From Chara braunii (lineage: Eukaryota > Streptophyta > Charophyceae > Charales > Characeae), in the NCBI GenBank assembly GCA_003427395.1, contig BFEA01000410.1, positions 1 to 32,682 on the forward strand: 32,682 nucleotides of DNA, read 5' to 3'. Of this stretch, positions 1-10,655 are shown piece by piece; within the stretch, counting starts at the first letter, position 1; each line of letters starts with the position of its first letter. A model generated the notes under the pieces. The model was not told the DNA's origin, did not search any database, and worked only from the letters and a program-made list of their open reading frames with translations. Both the position numbers and the translations under genes were made by a program.

Positions 1-2574
1 CTGGATGGGATAGTCATCCATGGTAATGGCCGGCACAGGTGGTCCTCCACCGGATCACCAAGGTACTATCCCAATCACCTGACTAAGTATTGACTTGTGG
101 CAATGGAGTACTTGTACACTTTTTTTTTTTTTTTGTTAACTGTAGAAGGTGCTGCGGTAATCAATCAACAAATCAGTAACTACGTGTTGATATGCTGTCT
201 GGCTCCCTGGATCAACCTTCGACAATGTGTTTCTGATGTCTTTTTTTTTTTTTTTTTATACTAACGGGGCTGGTTGTCTGATGCAGGTATGGAGTACAGC
301 GCAGATTGTCAGATGCAGATGGTTCACTTATCCAATCAGGCAGATATACTGCGTTCACTCTTTTCTTTCCTTTCGGGCTTAGCAGGCCCTGTCGTTGCTC
401 AGTATCACTTGTATACTGCTTGGTACACGCTATCTGACGTGGCATATAGCCACTCCCACTTCGATTCTTTAGTCCTTAATGACTATTCCCAGCCTGCCTA
501 TCAAGAGGGGTAGGAGAAGAAGGCTACTCCTACTTCACAGAACACTGGACCACTTAGTCTAGTATGGCCAGTCCCTGACACATCACTCTTGGACCATCAG
601 ACTCTGACAACTCAGACCTGACAACTATGACAATCCAGATCCAGACTTCGACTCTGACCAGATCAGCAGCAGTCACCTTCAGAGGGTCAGAGGGAGAGAA
701 GGTAGGGGACACACACATACACGCAGGTTTAGGGAAAGGAGGTGCTTCTCTCTTCTTGAAGATNCCGCCGATGATNCTCCACGACGCTCCGCACGCTCCA
801 GGTAAGTAATCCTTGCCTCTTCTTCCTCAGCCTGCTTCCCCACTATCAACTCTTCTTCTCTTCCTCCCTCCTTCACTCCTCCTCCATCACCATGCCTCGC
901 TGGCCTTACTCATGCCAGCGCTATGAGAGTAGCGAGCATCAGCTGCGATACCAAAATTTTTGCATGGGTCCTGGAGACCATCTCACGCAGATGTGTACAT
1001 ATCATGCATCATCTTCACACGCAGCGATCAATAGTATCAACCATAGACAAAGGTAGAGAAGAAGGGAACCGAGTTTCACTGCTTATATTATCAGAATTAT
1101 GAATACAAAGTGTTTCAAAGTTCCCCTGAGTCCAGCGCTCATCAGCGCAACACCAGTCTCTTATCAACTCATCAATATGACTNTCCGTGAATCAGCGCTA
1201 CTCCTGCAGATAACCTCCAAGTCATCAATGTGGTCACCACTCATCAGCACCACCTTTGCAGCCCACATTCAACTCAGGTAAGTATCTTCCATAGCCGAAT
1301 CTTGAATGAACACTCTCAACCTCAATCCCTTCCTCCTACGATGCATACACACCCTTCATTCATGAGGATCTACTCTGAATACTACTCGTAGCTACATATT
1401 AACCCACTACTACTAATGCTAACTTGCTGGGCAGCTATGGCTGCATCACTTCCAGCATGCAATCCTCTTCCCTCACTCAGCGCATCTGCTTCCTCCAGCG
1501 CTGCTCCTACTGACTTAACGCACAAGTGCTCCAGCACTTCCACGCTGATACAGCCAGTGGAGATCTGGCGAGGAATGAGGCTGGCTGCCTCCTTTTTACT
1601 CCTCGCTGGGTCTGCATTGGCTCAATTCAGCCTCTTTCCTTGTCCCAGACCCTGCATTGCATGTGTCCCAGTAGAGTCCCAATGAAATTCAACTGCTGCT
1701 GAGGCCTCCCGGCCTGAATTTGGATTTGAAAGTCTGGATCTGGACTGACCCCTGGACTTGAACCAGAACTGGGACTGTGCCTATTGACTTTACTTTCGGA
1801 CAGGCACAACTCTCAACGAACAGACATTTACTGCTTGAACAGACACTTTATTTTGCACCAACAGGTACACTGCCTGCACGTACAGACACACCCTTACCCG
1901 AACAGACATGACATACACATCTCCTGGTGAACAGGTAAGTCTTTTGACAATGCCCTTTGCCTTAGCTTTAGATATGCCTGTTGATAGAGAACTTGAGCTT
2001 TGACCTGCTTTCACGTTTCTGAGCTCTGGCGAGATACCTTTTCACAATGCTTTACTTTTTCAAGGCCCGTGCTGCTTTATTTTTACAAGGCCTGAGGCCT
2101 ATATCGGGTAAAGGCCCTTTTATAAAGTGCAAGTGCTATTTTGTTTTCCTTTCAAGGCCGTCGCTGTTTTTTTAACAAAAAACAGATAGAAAAAAGAAAG
2201 AAGAAGAAGGGATAAAAAAAAAACCATTCCCCTGTTAGCCAGCTAAAGTGCAAGTGCCATTTGGTATGGACATACTGACTGGGGTGCCACTGGTTTGCTG
2301 AAGCCGCAAAAACCTTGATGGGAAAAGGCAGCAGCAATGAAGATCCCAACAAAGACTTAGTCAGAACAAAAGGAAAAGGCCAAAAAACAAAAACAGAAAA
2401 AAAAAAAAAAAAGGAACAGGAGAAGGGCGGGGGGGGGAGCAGGGTGGGAGGACTACTGTAGGAAGACATGGGAAGGTTGGTGTTTTGGTGTCGTAAAGTG
2501 TGAGCGTGGTGCACTGCATTGCCGATGTTCCCCGTGCATGACAAGTGCAACTCGATACACAGCTCCTCGTAGGC
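1..2574. other. Anonymous intergenic sequence, no gene recognised
   Basis: No open frame here shows a recognisable domain. Visible features are poly-T runs at about 120-134 and 241-257, an A-rich run near 2397-2412, and single N bases at 764, 776 and 1183. There are short imperfect repeats: GAACAGACA recurs near 1820-1910, and CAAGGCC recurs between about 2060 and 2160. The N bases suggest low-quality or heterozygous positions. Long poly-T runs could be minus-strand poly(A) tails of retroposed sequences, but I could not define element ends for them. Confidence 0.5.
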
Positions 2575-2724
2575 GGGCCAAAACGCCTGCCAGATTAGTT
2601 ACTAAGAGGCTCAGGATTTGATCGTGGGGTCTGTATTTCAAGAATTCATGGGCCAAAACACCTGCCAGATTAGTTACTAAGAGGCTCAGGATTTGAACAT
2701 GGGGTCTGTATTTCAACAATTCAT
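2575..2724. repeat. Tandem duplication, 2 x 75 bp
   Basis: Two head-to-tail copies at 2575-2649 and 2650-2724. Each begins GGGCCAAAAC and ends near AATTCAT. They differ at only a few positions, for example ATCG versus AACA before the shared GTGGGG/TGGGG stretch. The copies lie in a stretch without a recognisable gene. The period is a multiple of three, but no coding role is evident. Confidence 0.9.
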
Positions 2725-2921
2725 GGGTGTAGCAACTGTTCTTGGCTGAACTCTCACACCCAAGGGGTCAGAAACCCATACAGCCTGTGCTGCTCCCACT
2801 GTTATGAAACGATGAATACAGTAACTATCGATTGAGGCGAGGAACTTCGATATATGCATGCCAATGGAGCAAGTATGTGGGGCAACGAATGCGTTTGCCT
2901 GCAATGCCTGTGGCAGACAGA

Positions 2922-3395
2922 TCAGAGGACGGTCTCTCGGACTCCTGGAAGAACAATCAGTAGCAGCACTGCGACCAAATGGCACATCACCAGGCTGAAA
3001 AGGCGCGCACAGCTGATGGCGGACTTCGCACTCGACACGTAGAAGGGTGTTTGTTCGCCGTTGTTATCCATATGATCGCTGTTAGTACCATCGCCGGGAA
3101 GATGCTCCTCATGAGAACTTCCACTGCCATTTCCATCACCACTGTCTTCGTTAGCTTGTCTGGAGCGGCTGACTAGCCGCCTTGCATTTCCTGACTTGGC
3201 GGTTGTAACGATAGGCGCTGTGTGCTGCTGATGAGGCAGCAGTTCATCCCCATGCTGAGCAAGGGCACCATCCACTGTGTTTGTAGCAGCAGCAGCACAG
3301 AATTTTGCAGTGAAGAGGATGACAAGCGCAAGAACCGCCGAAAAGGAGACCGCCTTCGAAGCCGGCGATGAAGGCTTCACACCGAGCGCGGCCAT
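2922..3395 (-). CDS. Hypothetical protein with signal-peptide-like N-terminus
   Basis: A 157-codon open frame whose product I do not recognise. It starts MAALGVKPSS, and residues about 16-36 form a hydrophobic stretch (VSFSAVLALVILFTAKFCAA) ending in small residues, as expected of a secretory signal peptide or signal anchor. The middle (about 70-110) is hydrophilic and rich in Gly, Ser, Asp and Glu. Residues about 131-150 form a second hydrophobic stretch followed by a short tail. The start codon sits in AGGAAATGGCC, with purine at -3 and G at +4, a favourable eukaryotic context. It might be one exon of a host gene: no intron structure could be proven. The opposite strand also has short frames, but those lack this composition. 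It could be a chance ORF. Confidence 0.35.
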   Translation of the reverse strand: MAALGVKPSSPASKAVSFSAVLALVILFTAKFCAAAATNTVDGALAQHGDELLPHQQHTAPIVTTAKSGNARRLVSRSRQANEDSGDGNGSGSSHEEHLPGDGTNSDHMDNNGEQTPFYVSSAKSAISCARLFSLVMCHLVAVLLLIVLPGVRETVL

Positions 3396-5258
3396 TTCCT
3401 AAAACCGTATCCCTCCCCCTTTCGCCGACAGAAAGTTCTCACCTGTAAGTTGTTGAACTGGAGACGATCTCTTCCCCCTAAGCCCCCCGGGCCCCTTAAA
3501 AAAAAATTAAAAAAAATGAAAAGAAAGTTGTTTGCCAAATGAAGTTCAGGGTCGGTAAAGCCCAATCTCCGAGAAAGAACTTAAGTTCCAGTTAGACTGC
3601 AAAATTTATGGAGGATTTCGCCTTGGCACTGTCGGCAGTTCATCACCCACACCTCCTAGCTATACTACTGGTAGTCACTTTCCAGGCAGAGATAGGCGGA
3701 AGGGTGACGATTGTAGTATGCCGTGCAACTCATGGGAAGATGTATTCTCTGTGATAGTAAAGACTAATGCATCTCGCCCACTGTTACATGTACGTCATAT
3801 TTTTTTTAACTTTTCTGCAGCAGTTTGAGCTCACACAGGTTCAAAATTTCCCGCCCTTTTTCCTAGCACGGAATGCCTGATGCGACCGGATGTTGAAGGA
3901 CGAGCGGCCTGATGTTTCTCTGCCTTGATGAAGGCAAGCAGACAAATCCTGCGAGCAACAGACATACAGCAAATACAGTTCACCAGCCACAGCAATGCCA
4001 TACAGTAAGTGACCAAGCATGCATTTACAAGTGCACTACCACATGCTTTGTCAGTGCGGATTGTATCAATGACATCATCATCATCATCATCATCATCATC
4101 AGTGTCATCGTCATCAAGGTCACCATGAAATCATTATCAACATAGATGTCAATCATCATCATTGCAATGAACCCGGTCTGGTGGAAAGCTCAACAATAAC
4201 GAAGTACAGAATGTCTCAGCGAAGTTTCAATGTCTCTGAAATTGTACATATGATCAAGTGGTCCAGTGTCTCGTGACCGGAGAAGAAGCAGATGGGAGGG
4301 GAATTAGACTTTTTTTTTCTCTCTCTCTCTTTTTAAAAGAAGCCCAGGGTGTTGTAGAGGCCAAGGACCAGACCCGCAGTGATTGCTGGCAGCGGCAGCC
4401 AATGGTTGTTCTGACAGGATAGGCCACCTACCCTACCCATCCCCACGTTAATACCCCCAGCGCACCCCCTGTCCCTACTATCCTACCTCAGTGTGACCAG
4501 CACTCAGGACCATCACCCTACCAGTATTGAGGGCACCTCGGACCAGACAGCAGTGACAAGCACCAAGGCTGGGCCAACCCCCCAGCCCTAGTGGAAGCGG
4601 AAGCGGACGAACCTTGCCATACGGGAACTGCGGACGCCAGGCTCATACAATCTTCTACAGGCCCAATTCCGAGAGTCTACCCAGCAGGAGTACCTAAGCA
4701 AGGCAAGCCAGCCCCCACGGACACATCCTACCGTCCTTCCCCTAACTTACTCAAGGCTAGGCGGGACTCAGACTAACCGGAGCGACTTATATCCCTACCC
4801 TACCCTAGAGCTAAGCCATGCACGAGTAGACCCCGTCATATACCTGATAGACCCCCCCATTCTGATTGGACTCAGAGGGTGGAAGAGAAACTTAGAAAGT
4901 ACCCATCAGCTCAGCAGATAGAACTCCCTCACAAGCCCACTCCTCCTTCGGGCAAACCCTACTCGCCACATCAGAAGTCAGTATCCTCTGGCACGCTCTG
5001 ACAATGAACAGATCTCGTCAAGGCGCACACGACGCAGTCTCCTCTGAAGACAATCAGCAAGGCGCAATGTCGACAAAAAAGCAGACGGGTAAGCTTTCCT
5101 CACATTTGACCAATCTCGGAGTCCTGATCCTCCTCCTCCTCGCCAGTATCCCATCAATGTAGTGGACAGTGTGGCAAGAGTCATGTCAGCATAGTCAGGT
5201 ACCCAGCTGGCGCCGTAGACAGAGAGCAGTAGCAGTCTTGCGTTGTCGTCCAACGTCA
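3396..5258. other. Anonymous sequence, no gene recognised
   Basis: No ORF with recognisable domains. Contains a CT/T-rich run near 4311-4333 and C-rich sequence near 4430-4520. One trinucleotide microsatellite is listed separately. Confidence 0.5.
4073..4102. repeat. (ATC)n microsatellite
   Basis: About ten uninterrupted ATC/TCA units, followed by imperfect units (TGTCATCGTCATCAAGGTCACC) to about 4123. It is a simple sequence repeat with no sign of coding use. Confidence 0.95.
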
Positions 5259-5335
5259 AGCCAGCGCAGAGCCAGCGTCGAGCTAGCATCCAGCCAGCAT
5301 AGAGCCAGCGTCAAGCCAGCGTCAAACCAGCGTCA
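5259..5335. repeat. 11-bp minisatellite, 7 units
   Basis: Seven consecutive 11-bp units of consensus AGCCAGCGTCA with substitutions such as AGCTAGCATCC and AGCCAGCATAG. The last two or three units are nearly identical. A period of 11 would shift reading frame every unit, so the Arg/Ser/Ala-rich translations across it are not evidence of a protein. Confidence 0.9.
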
Positions 5336-5861
5336 AGCAGCAAGTGCAAGACTGAATGTCAGTCAGCAGGCCTGGGTCAACATGTAGTGTTGACCCCGGT
5401 TGACCAGCCTCTGGTCTCTCAGATAGGATGGCCCAGATTGACTCGCGGCCAATGACCTGGATCCCATACAATTGCAGATTCCCACTTGGACTTTATTCCC
5501 GACAGATACCTGCAAACAGCCAAGTGTGTGTGTCTGATCGGTGGCCTGAATTGGAAGAAGCACGAGGGGTCAATCCCCACTCAAGGTGGTAAGGATAGTA
5601 CGGACTGGTTCTTCCTCTGAGCGGCCCCTCCTCTTAGAAGGCCCTCCAAGGGAGGGACAACCAATGAGAGAGGACTCAAGAGCCTCTGTTCATAGTAAAG
5701 CTGAGTCCTCCTCCTCAACTAACTAAGGAAAGAGAGAAGTGGTCCCACAACCGGGTGTTAAAACTTCCCGTAGCAGATGATAACCTCATCCAAAACACAA
5801 GTCACTGCCCTCGAAAAGTGGTTAATGCCACTTATCTCTACTCTACTCTGGTGAATGGAGC

Positions 5862-6000
5862 TTTTTTTTTTTTTTTTTTTGAAGGCCTGTGGAGATCTGC
5901 TAGGGAAGGTGATAAGAGCAGCCTTCCCTAGCAGCCTGCTGGTAGCCGCTCCATCTATTGGTGGGGAGCTTCACCTGCGGGAAAACGGGTCCAGCGTCCC
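5862..6000 (-). mobile_element. 5'-truncated LINE 3' end (copy S1)
   Basis: Read on the minus strand, this starts GGGACGCTGGACCCG and ends in a poly(A) of about 19. It matches the 3' end of the minus-strand LINE at 16047-16185 in order and motif content. It contains a 13-bp perfect stem (5897-5909 with 5922-5934) around a loop that is also found in the 16047 copy. A second hairpin with GCTCC/GGAGC arms lies upstream, around 5950-5971. No convincing target-site duplication was found, although TTGAGTACA occurs twice just beyond the 5' end. A short SINE sharing its tail with this LINE is the main alternative. Confidence 0.65.
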
Positions 6001-6662
6001 TTGAGTACACAATTGAGTACATACTACATAGTTATCAGAACATCTGGGATAAGTATCTCTGACCTCTCTGATGGGAGCTCCTCACTCAGCTCCCTTCAGT
6101 AATAACCATAGTACTAACTGAGCAGTAACTGCCCTGGAGAATCGAAGGTCATGTTCCTGGCCCAACAGACGGAAGAACCAGTCACATTGTAAACAATCAT
6201 GTCAGCGGCCAAACTCATCTTCAGAGATCGATTTCCACTGAGGTTAGTGCAAGATATGGCTTGACCAAGACTATAGCAGGAGCAGGCGGACAGGAGGTGC
6301 AAAGTATGTGTCCCTGTGTTGGATGCATTGATAACGCAAGATAGATTGGATGCTCTCCTTCTGGAAGGTCTGAGACTAATCTCCCTCACACTTTTTTATC
6401 GAAGAAGATGTAGAGTCCCTCCAGCATCTATGGATACAACATGTCTCAGATGCTGGCGTTCTGAGCAAACTGAATGGGAAACTACCAAAGAACAAGATGC
6501 TGCAATCCATTTATCTAAAGAACATCTTGGCCCAGAAACGGGCCCCAACCACAAGCTCAGTAGCTCGGCCATCCTCCCGACAACAGTTGGGCAACGAACC
6601 ACACACACATACGGGTGCAGTCCCCATCCAATCCTGGGCCCAGAATGCAAGAATGAATGGAC
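6001..6662. other. Sequence upstream of LINE ORF2, no clear gene
   Basis: It precedes the LINE endonuclease and could contain remains of a LINE 5' region or ORF1. A plus-strand frame of 119 codons (6316-6675) runs up to the endonuclease start, but I see no RNA-binding or zinc-knuckle motif in it. No promoter could be identified. Confidence 0.3.
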
Positions 6663-7360
6663 AAGTTTAACGTAGTCTCCTGGAACCTCAGGGGGCTAGG
6701 AGACACATCGAAGAGAAGCAAGCGAGCTCGATTGAAATCCTGGCTCCACTGTAACAAATTCATGTATTATGCGTTCAAGAATTGAAGCTAGACGATAAGA
6801 AGATCAAAGAGTTAGGCTCTTGGTGGGGCAGTCCCGAACTCTGGTCCCCCCCAATAGGAACCAGGGGAGGGGTGGGCATGTTCCTACACAGGGATCTCCC
6901 CATCCAAATCCTTGATCACGCAATGGATCTGTGGGGAAGATGGGCTTGGATTAAGTTCTCTGACTTCGGGTCTGAATGGGCGGTGATGACAGTACATGCC
7001 CCGGTAGACAGAGCGGAACATTACAAGTTCTTTCAAGATCTGATTTCATTCACCCCGGGCGTCAACAACCTGCTAGTGGCTGGTGATTGGAAGGTATCCC
7101 TATTTGATGTACTAAATACCTCAGCAGACTCTTGTGACATGCATGCGCTCACAGATTACATGGCGGAGCTAGATCTATGTGATGCCTTCAGAATCATTCA
7201 TCCGACAGATCTAGGTTATACCTGGGTTCTTCCTTCGGAAGGGAAATCAGCAGGATGCCTAAGGAGATTGGATTATGAGCTATGAAGCCCAGCCTGGTGG
7301 GATGCTTTGACCAACATCGAAGTGATTTGTCACCCAATGTCAGACCCTTACCCTGTTAAG
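6663..7360 (+). pseudogene. LINE ORF2, L1-type (APE) endonuclease domain, degraded
   Basis: This domain nicks target DNA for target-primed reverse transcription. It begins with the family's first strand and loop, KFNVVSWNLRGLGD (from 6663). The catalytic Glu motif appears as VQELKLDD around 6776-6796, after a frameshift near 6770. It is followed by GGVGMF, a VHAPVDRAEHYKFF segment and GDWKV, where the family usually has GDFN. Then comes TWV-PSEGKSAGCLRRLDY, where SRID is usual. The final SDH motif is SDPYPV at 7340-7357, so the catalytic His codon reads Pro. With a frameshift, a stop and altered active-site residues it should be inactive. It is the N-terminal part of the LINE whose RT lies at 8206-9507. 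Confidence 0.85.
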
Positions 7361-7549
7361 ATGATATTCCAGTTAATAGACCTCGCAGATAAGAATACTG
7401 ATTTCTTTCGTTTTGAATGTCCATACCTCCAGAACCCACGTCTTTCGGTCTTAGTAGAGAAATTCTTCAGCACATGGGCGTAAGCCCAGCAACACTTCTA
7501 GTCCACAGGAGAATTGTGGGATGCAGAAATTGCTATAGTCGCTAACCAC
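7361..7549 (+). pseudogene. LINE ORF2 linker between endonuclease and RT
   Basis: Translation in pieces gives MIFQLIDLADKN and FFRFECPYLQNPRL, then WDAEIAIVANHL just before the TTAA insertion. This resembles the usual helical spacer between endonuclease and RT in plant L1-type elements. Stops interrupt it (for example after FFSTWA). It reaches 7549, where foreign sequence begins. Confidence 0.6.
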
Positions 7550-7678
7550 TTAAACCACCAGTACTTGGCCGAGCTATCAAGTCCGAGCCTCAGCCGACTG
7601 GTATGCCGAGCCTTGCCGAGGCTCGAACTACCGGGCGCTAACTTCCCAAACGTGCTTGGAGAAGGACACAGAATAAAG

Positions 7679-7713
<35 letters not shown>

Positions 7714-7730
7714 NAAAAAAAAAAAAAAAA
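7679..7730. repeat. Poly-A tract (about 52 bp, one N)
   Basis: An almost pure A run with one ambiguous base at 7714. It lies inside the TTAA-flanked element, and its true length is probably uncertain in the assembly. Confidence 0.9.
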
Positions 7731-7885
7731 GCAGAAAGCAATGACAGAAAACGGGATTTGAAAAGAAAAAAACGAAAAAAAAGAAGAAATGGGATTTACT
7801 CTAAAACATATGGAAAAAAGAAGAAAAAAAACGGTTACTATAGAGTCGTATAGACATGCCCAAAAGGCAATAATCAAGGTCGCCG

Positions 7886-7890
7886 CCTCT

Positions 7891-7926
<36 letters not shown>
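7886..7926. repeat. (CT)n then (CG)n compound microsatellite
   Basis: About 13 CT units run directly into about 7 CG units. Alternating CG can adopt Z-DNA and CT runs can adopt H-DNA, but only as a sequence property. Poly-pyrimidine T/C sequence follows to about 8020. Confidence 0.95.
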
Positions 7927-7927
<1 letters not shown>

Positions 7928-8205
7928 ATGATTTAGTTTTTTTTCTTTGGTTTTCTTTCTTTTTTCATTTTTGTGTATTTGATTTTTGTTTTTTCTTTCT
8001 TTGTTCTTTTTCTTTTGTGTCATGCCGAATGAATCGGGGCCCGGCCATTCAGCAACGACCGGACCTTTCCTTGGCCGACCCCCTAAGGCTGCGGCGCGTT
8101 AACAGGGAAGGCCCGCGGCCGATGTATGGCCCAAGTACTGGTGGTTTAAATGTTTTTTCATGGATTATGGTAGCAAAAGGCAATAAGGAAGAAGCAGATC
8201 TTGTA

Positions 8206-9507
8206 GAGTTGGAGAATCACCTGAGACCAATCTCTCAAAAAACTCAGTCCACTGGCATAATCTCACAGTCAGACTAGGTCCAACCGGAAGGCTGGACCTA
8301 GACCGACCTGTTACAATAGAAGAACTGGAAGCAACAGTAAACTGCATGGCCAAAGGTAAATCCCCTGGCATGTATGGACTGCCAGTGGAATTCTTCCTTC
8401 TCCGCGGTAAAATATTGTTTCCTCATCTGGTAGAAATCTACAATGAGGTTCTTATTAGCTGCCAGTTGTCGAAAGGTATGACCCATGGCATCACCTCTAT
8501 CATTTACAAGAAAGGAGACAAGGCGGAAATCCGGAATTGGAGACCCATCTCATTGCTGAATGTATCATATAAATTGTTAGCTAAGCTATTAGCAAATAGA
8601 CTAGGTAGATACTTACCTGAACTCATAGGACGCGATCAGGCTGCCTTTGTACAGGGTCAGTCAATATTTGACAACATCTTGACAGATATCGAGGCATTGG
8701 AGTGGGTGCATCACGAAAATCTTGATACAGCGGTGCTACTCCTAGATTTAGAAAAAGCCTACGATAGGGTAAATTGGCCCTATGTGATGACGACTTTGAA
8801 AGTGATTCAGTTTAGTCCAAATTTCTGCAGATGGGTGATAGTATTGTATGCATTCTCCACGACATCAGTTTCGGTGAATGGACACATCTTTGCCCCCTTC
8901 TCCCTAACTAGATCCTTGAAACAGGGTTGCCCGTTGGCCCCCCTGTTATTCGTCACACAGCTACTAGAAGTTTTGGTCTCAAACGCCAGATCTCACGGTA
9001 TCAAGGGACTGCCAGTGCAACACTTGGACTGTCGTGTCAAAGCCTTAGCAGAGGACTCGATGACAATCTCAAAAAATATCGAGACTTCGTTGATGGGGCA
9101 CAAATCTTTGCTTAACAAAGTATGCAGCCCTGTGGGAAGTTGCAGTCAATTGGACAAAATCCATATATTTTCTCCCTGACAATTACAACCTTGTGGTGGA
9201 ATGGAAAATGAAGCGTATCACCAGTGGAAGTTCGGAACGATATCTTGGGGTGCAGGTTACGTTGTGTCAGTGTGCAGACACCCAAAATGATCTGCTGCCG
9301 CAGAAGGTTACCCAAAGGCTTGCCATTTGGGGCCCAGCCACACAGTTGTCCCTCTTTGGCCGAGTCCTAGTAGCCAACGTGGCATTGCTCACCTTACTAT
9401 GGTTTGTTGGCACTGTCAGAGCACTGGGCAAGCTACTGGTGAAGATAGTGCGTCGTGCACAACGTGCAGCAACTAGATTTTTAGTGGAAGCCCTTCAGCA
9501 AAAATGA
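8206..9507 (+). pseudogene. LINE ORF2 reverse transcriptase domain, degraded
   Basis: This copies element RNA into DNA at a nicked target. Segments in order: LDRPVTIEELEAT, KGKSPGMYGLPVEFF (8361 on), ITSIIYKKGD, NWRPISLLNVSYKLLAK, AAFVQGQSIFDNI, then RT motif A LLDLEKAYDRVNW (about 8741-8779). Motif B is SLKQGCPLAPLLF. Motif C reads ALAEDSM (9041-9061), where a DD pair is expected, so one catalytic Asp is Glu. A frameshift near 9180 is followed by the thumb region, with RYLGVQVTL, AIWGPATQLSLFGRVLVAN and WFVGT (9193-9507). The order fits plant L1-clade ORF2. The changed motif C and the frameshift mark it as dead. Confidence 0.88.
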
Positions 9508-10265
9508 TGCAGATTTTATCTCAAAAGTAGCCTGGGAGCTAATATAGTGCCCCAGAGAGAAAGGTAGTATGGGGGTTCTGGACCTGGCTAGGGAAAACGC
9601 CGCACTGTGTTAGTTAAATGGATAATTAAGGCGGTGTCCAGCCAATCAGAGGATCATTGGATCCTGCTGGTTGAACAAATTCTTGCACAAGACTGGAACC
9701 TGCTTCGCGTTAGAGATGTTTGGACTAGTAGCTGTATGATTGATTCCTACCTTTATGGACGAATCTCGTCACCTTTCTGACAAGATATCCTGATCGCTTG
9801 GAGAAAGGTAGGACCCCGCTTGTTGGTCACGCCCACAACCAGGGATGAGGTACTATCCCAACCTCTGTTTGATAATCCTCACATTCGGGGAACAAATGGA
9901 AGATCCTTCTCAGCAGGAAGCGACCCAGTCGCGTTCGGAAGGCAATAGTTGGAAAAAGGAGTCAGGGTGGCAGATTTGTGGGATGAGCTAAAGGCCAATG
10001 GATGCTGTTGCAAGACCTGAAACAGAAGCTGGGAAGGTTGGTTCAAGTGGAAGCAAGAGCGGCCTCGTTCAGGGCCGCTATCCCCCCGGAGTGGGAACAT
10101 CTGCTGAGTCCAGCGGGTGTACCCCCTCCGGGGACATGGTTCATTACTCGAGCCTCGGCAGCACAGGAGGATCAAACTAACGTGTTCTGGAAGCTCCTCC
10201 TGACAGATCTGAATGGAACCAGAATATTTCAACGTTGGAGCAAACCCCAGGGTCAAAGATCTTGT
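9508..10265 (+). pseudogene. LINE ORF2 C-terminal region, degraded
   Basis: Several frames continue the LINE polyprotein: SKVAWELI, MGVLDLARENA, QPLFDNPHI (about 9859-9885), then VRVADLWDELKANG and MLLQDLKQKLGRL up to FWKLLLTDLNGTRIF (about 10180-10230). The same module occurs in the minus-strand LINE pieces at 18318-18660 (DLWDSQAGTWKTVH) and 32040-32330 (QPLFGNPLV), which is why I assign it to the LINE. No zf-RVT domain or poly(A) tail follows. The element seems cut short where the next RT element begins. Confidence 0.7.
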
Positions 10266-10299
10266 TGTGTGATGAGGAGGGCTCCTTCTCAACCCCCAA

Positions 10300-10655
10300 C
10301 AAACCACTATTCAAGTCAGAACTCAGGAGGTCTGCAACAAAGACGGTGACCGGACATGTAAACTCTGGGCAAATGGTGTCCCAATCCGGCATCTCCGGCT
10401 GGATCCCAGAATGTGGTCCTGGCAAGGATCCAAGAGGTTCCCAACTTCCCAAAGGAAGCCTGGCTTACAGACTTTTCAACAGCAGGAGGTTACAACCTCC
10501 AGCTTCTGGCGAGAACCCCTCTTTCGGTTGCTATAGGCAGGCGGTCGACTACGCGAGAGCAGGTCTGGGAGCCGTGGGAAAATGGAACACCGTTGGAAAA
10601 CTCGGAAGAACCTACGTTATACCGAAGGACAAAGACCTCCAGCGGTGGAGAGTCG
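10300..10655 (+). pseudogene. N-terminal part of the second RT protein, frameshifted
   Basis: One frame reads VCNKDGDRTCKLWANGVPI and continues as MVLARIQEVPNFPKEAWL (from 10413) to REQVWEPWENG. Near 10580 sense passes to another frame with GRTYVIPKDKDLQRW. Near 10650 it enters the RT frame with RWRPIAPACTDP. The second shift coincides with a near-duplication of 11 bp (CGGTGGAGAGT next to CGCTGGAGACC at about 10643-10664), which repeats Arg-Trp and offsets the frame. These segments read smoothly into the RT below, so I treat them as its broken N-terminus. I do not recognise the domain. Confidence 0.55.

Larger units (their letters stand above)
7550..8149. mobile_element. TTAA-flanked TIR element inserted in the LINE
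   Basis: The left end is TTAAACCACCAGTACTTGG (from 7550). The right end is its reverse complement, CCAAGTACTGGTGGTTTAA (to 8149, with one extra C inside). Together they give inverted repeats of about 20 bp around 592 bp. Both ends abut TTAA, the target duplicated by piggyBac-type transposons. The inside has no transposase: it holds a long poly-A, a CT/CG tract and AT/GC-skewed sequence, so the element would be non-autonomous. LINE coding sequence resumes on either side, supporting insertion. A TTA or TAA duplication cannot be excluded because the ends are palindromic at that point. Confidence 0.7.

Noticed and set aside
5169-5387. Ser/Arg/Ala-repeat protein over the 11-bp minisatellite
   Set aside because: The period is not a multiple of three, so the apparent repeat in protein is frame drift.
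7514-7877. Lys-rich and Phe-rich frames around the poly-A
   Set aside because: They are translations of homopolymer runs.
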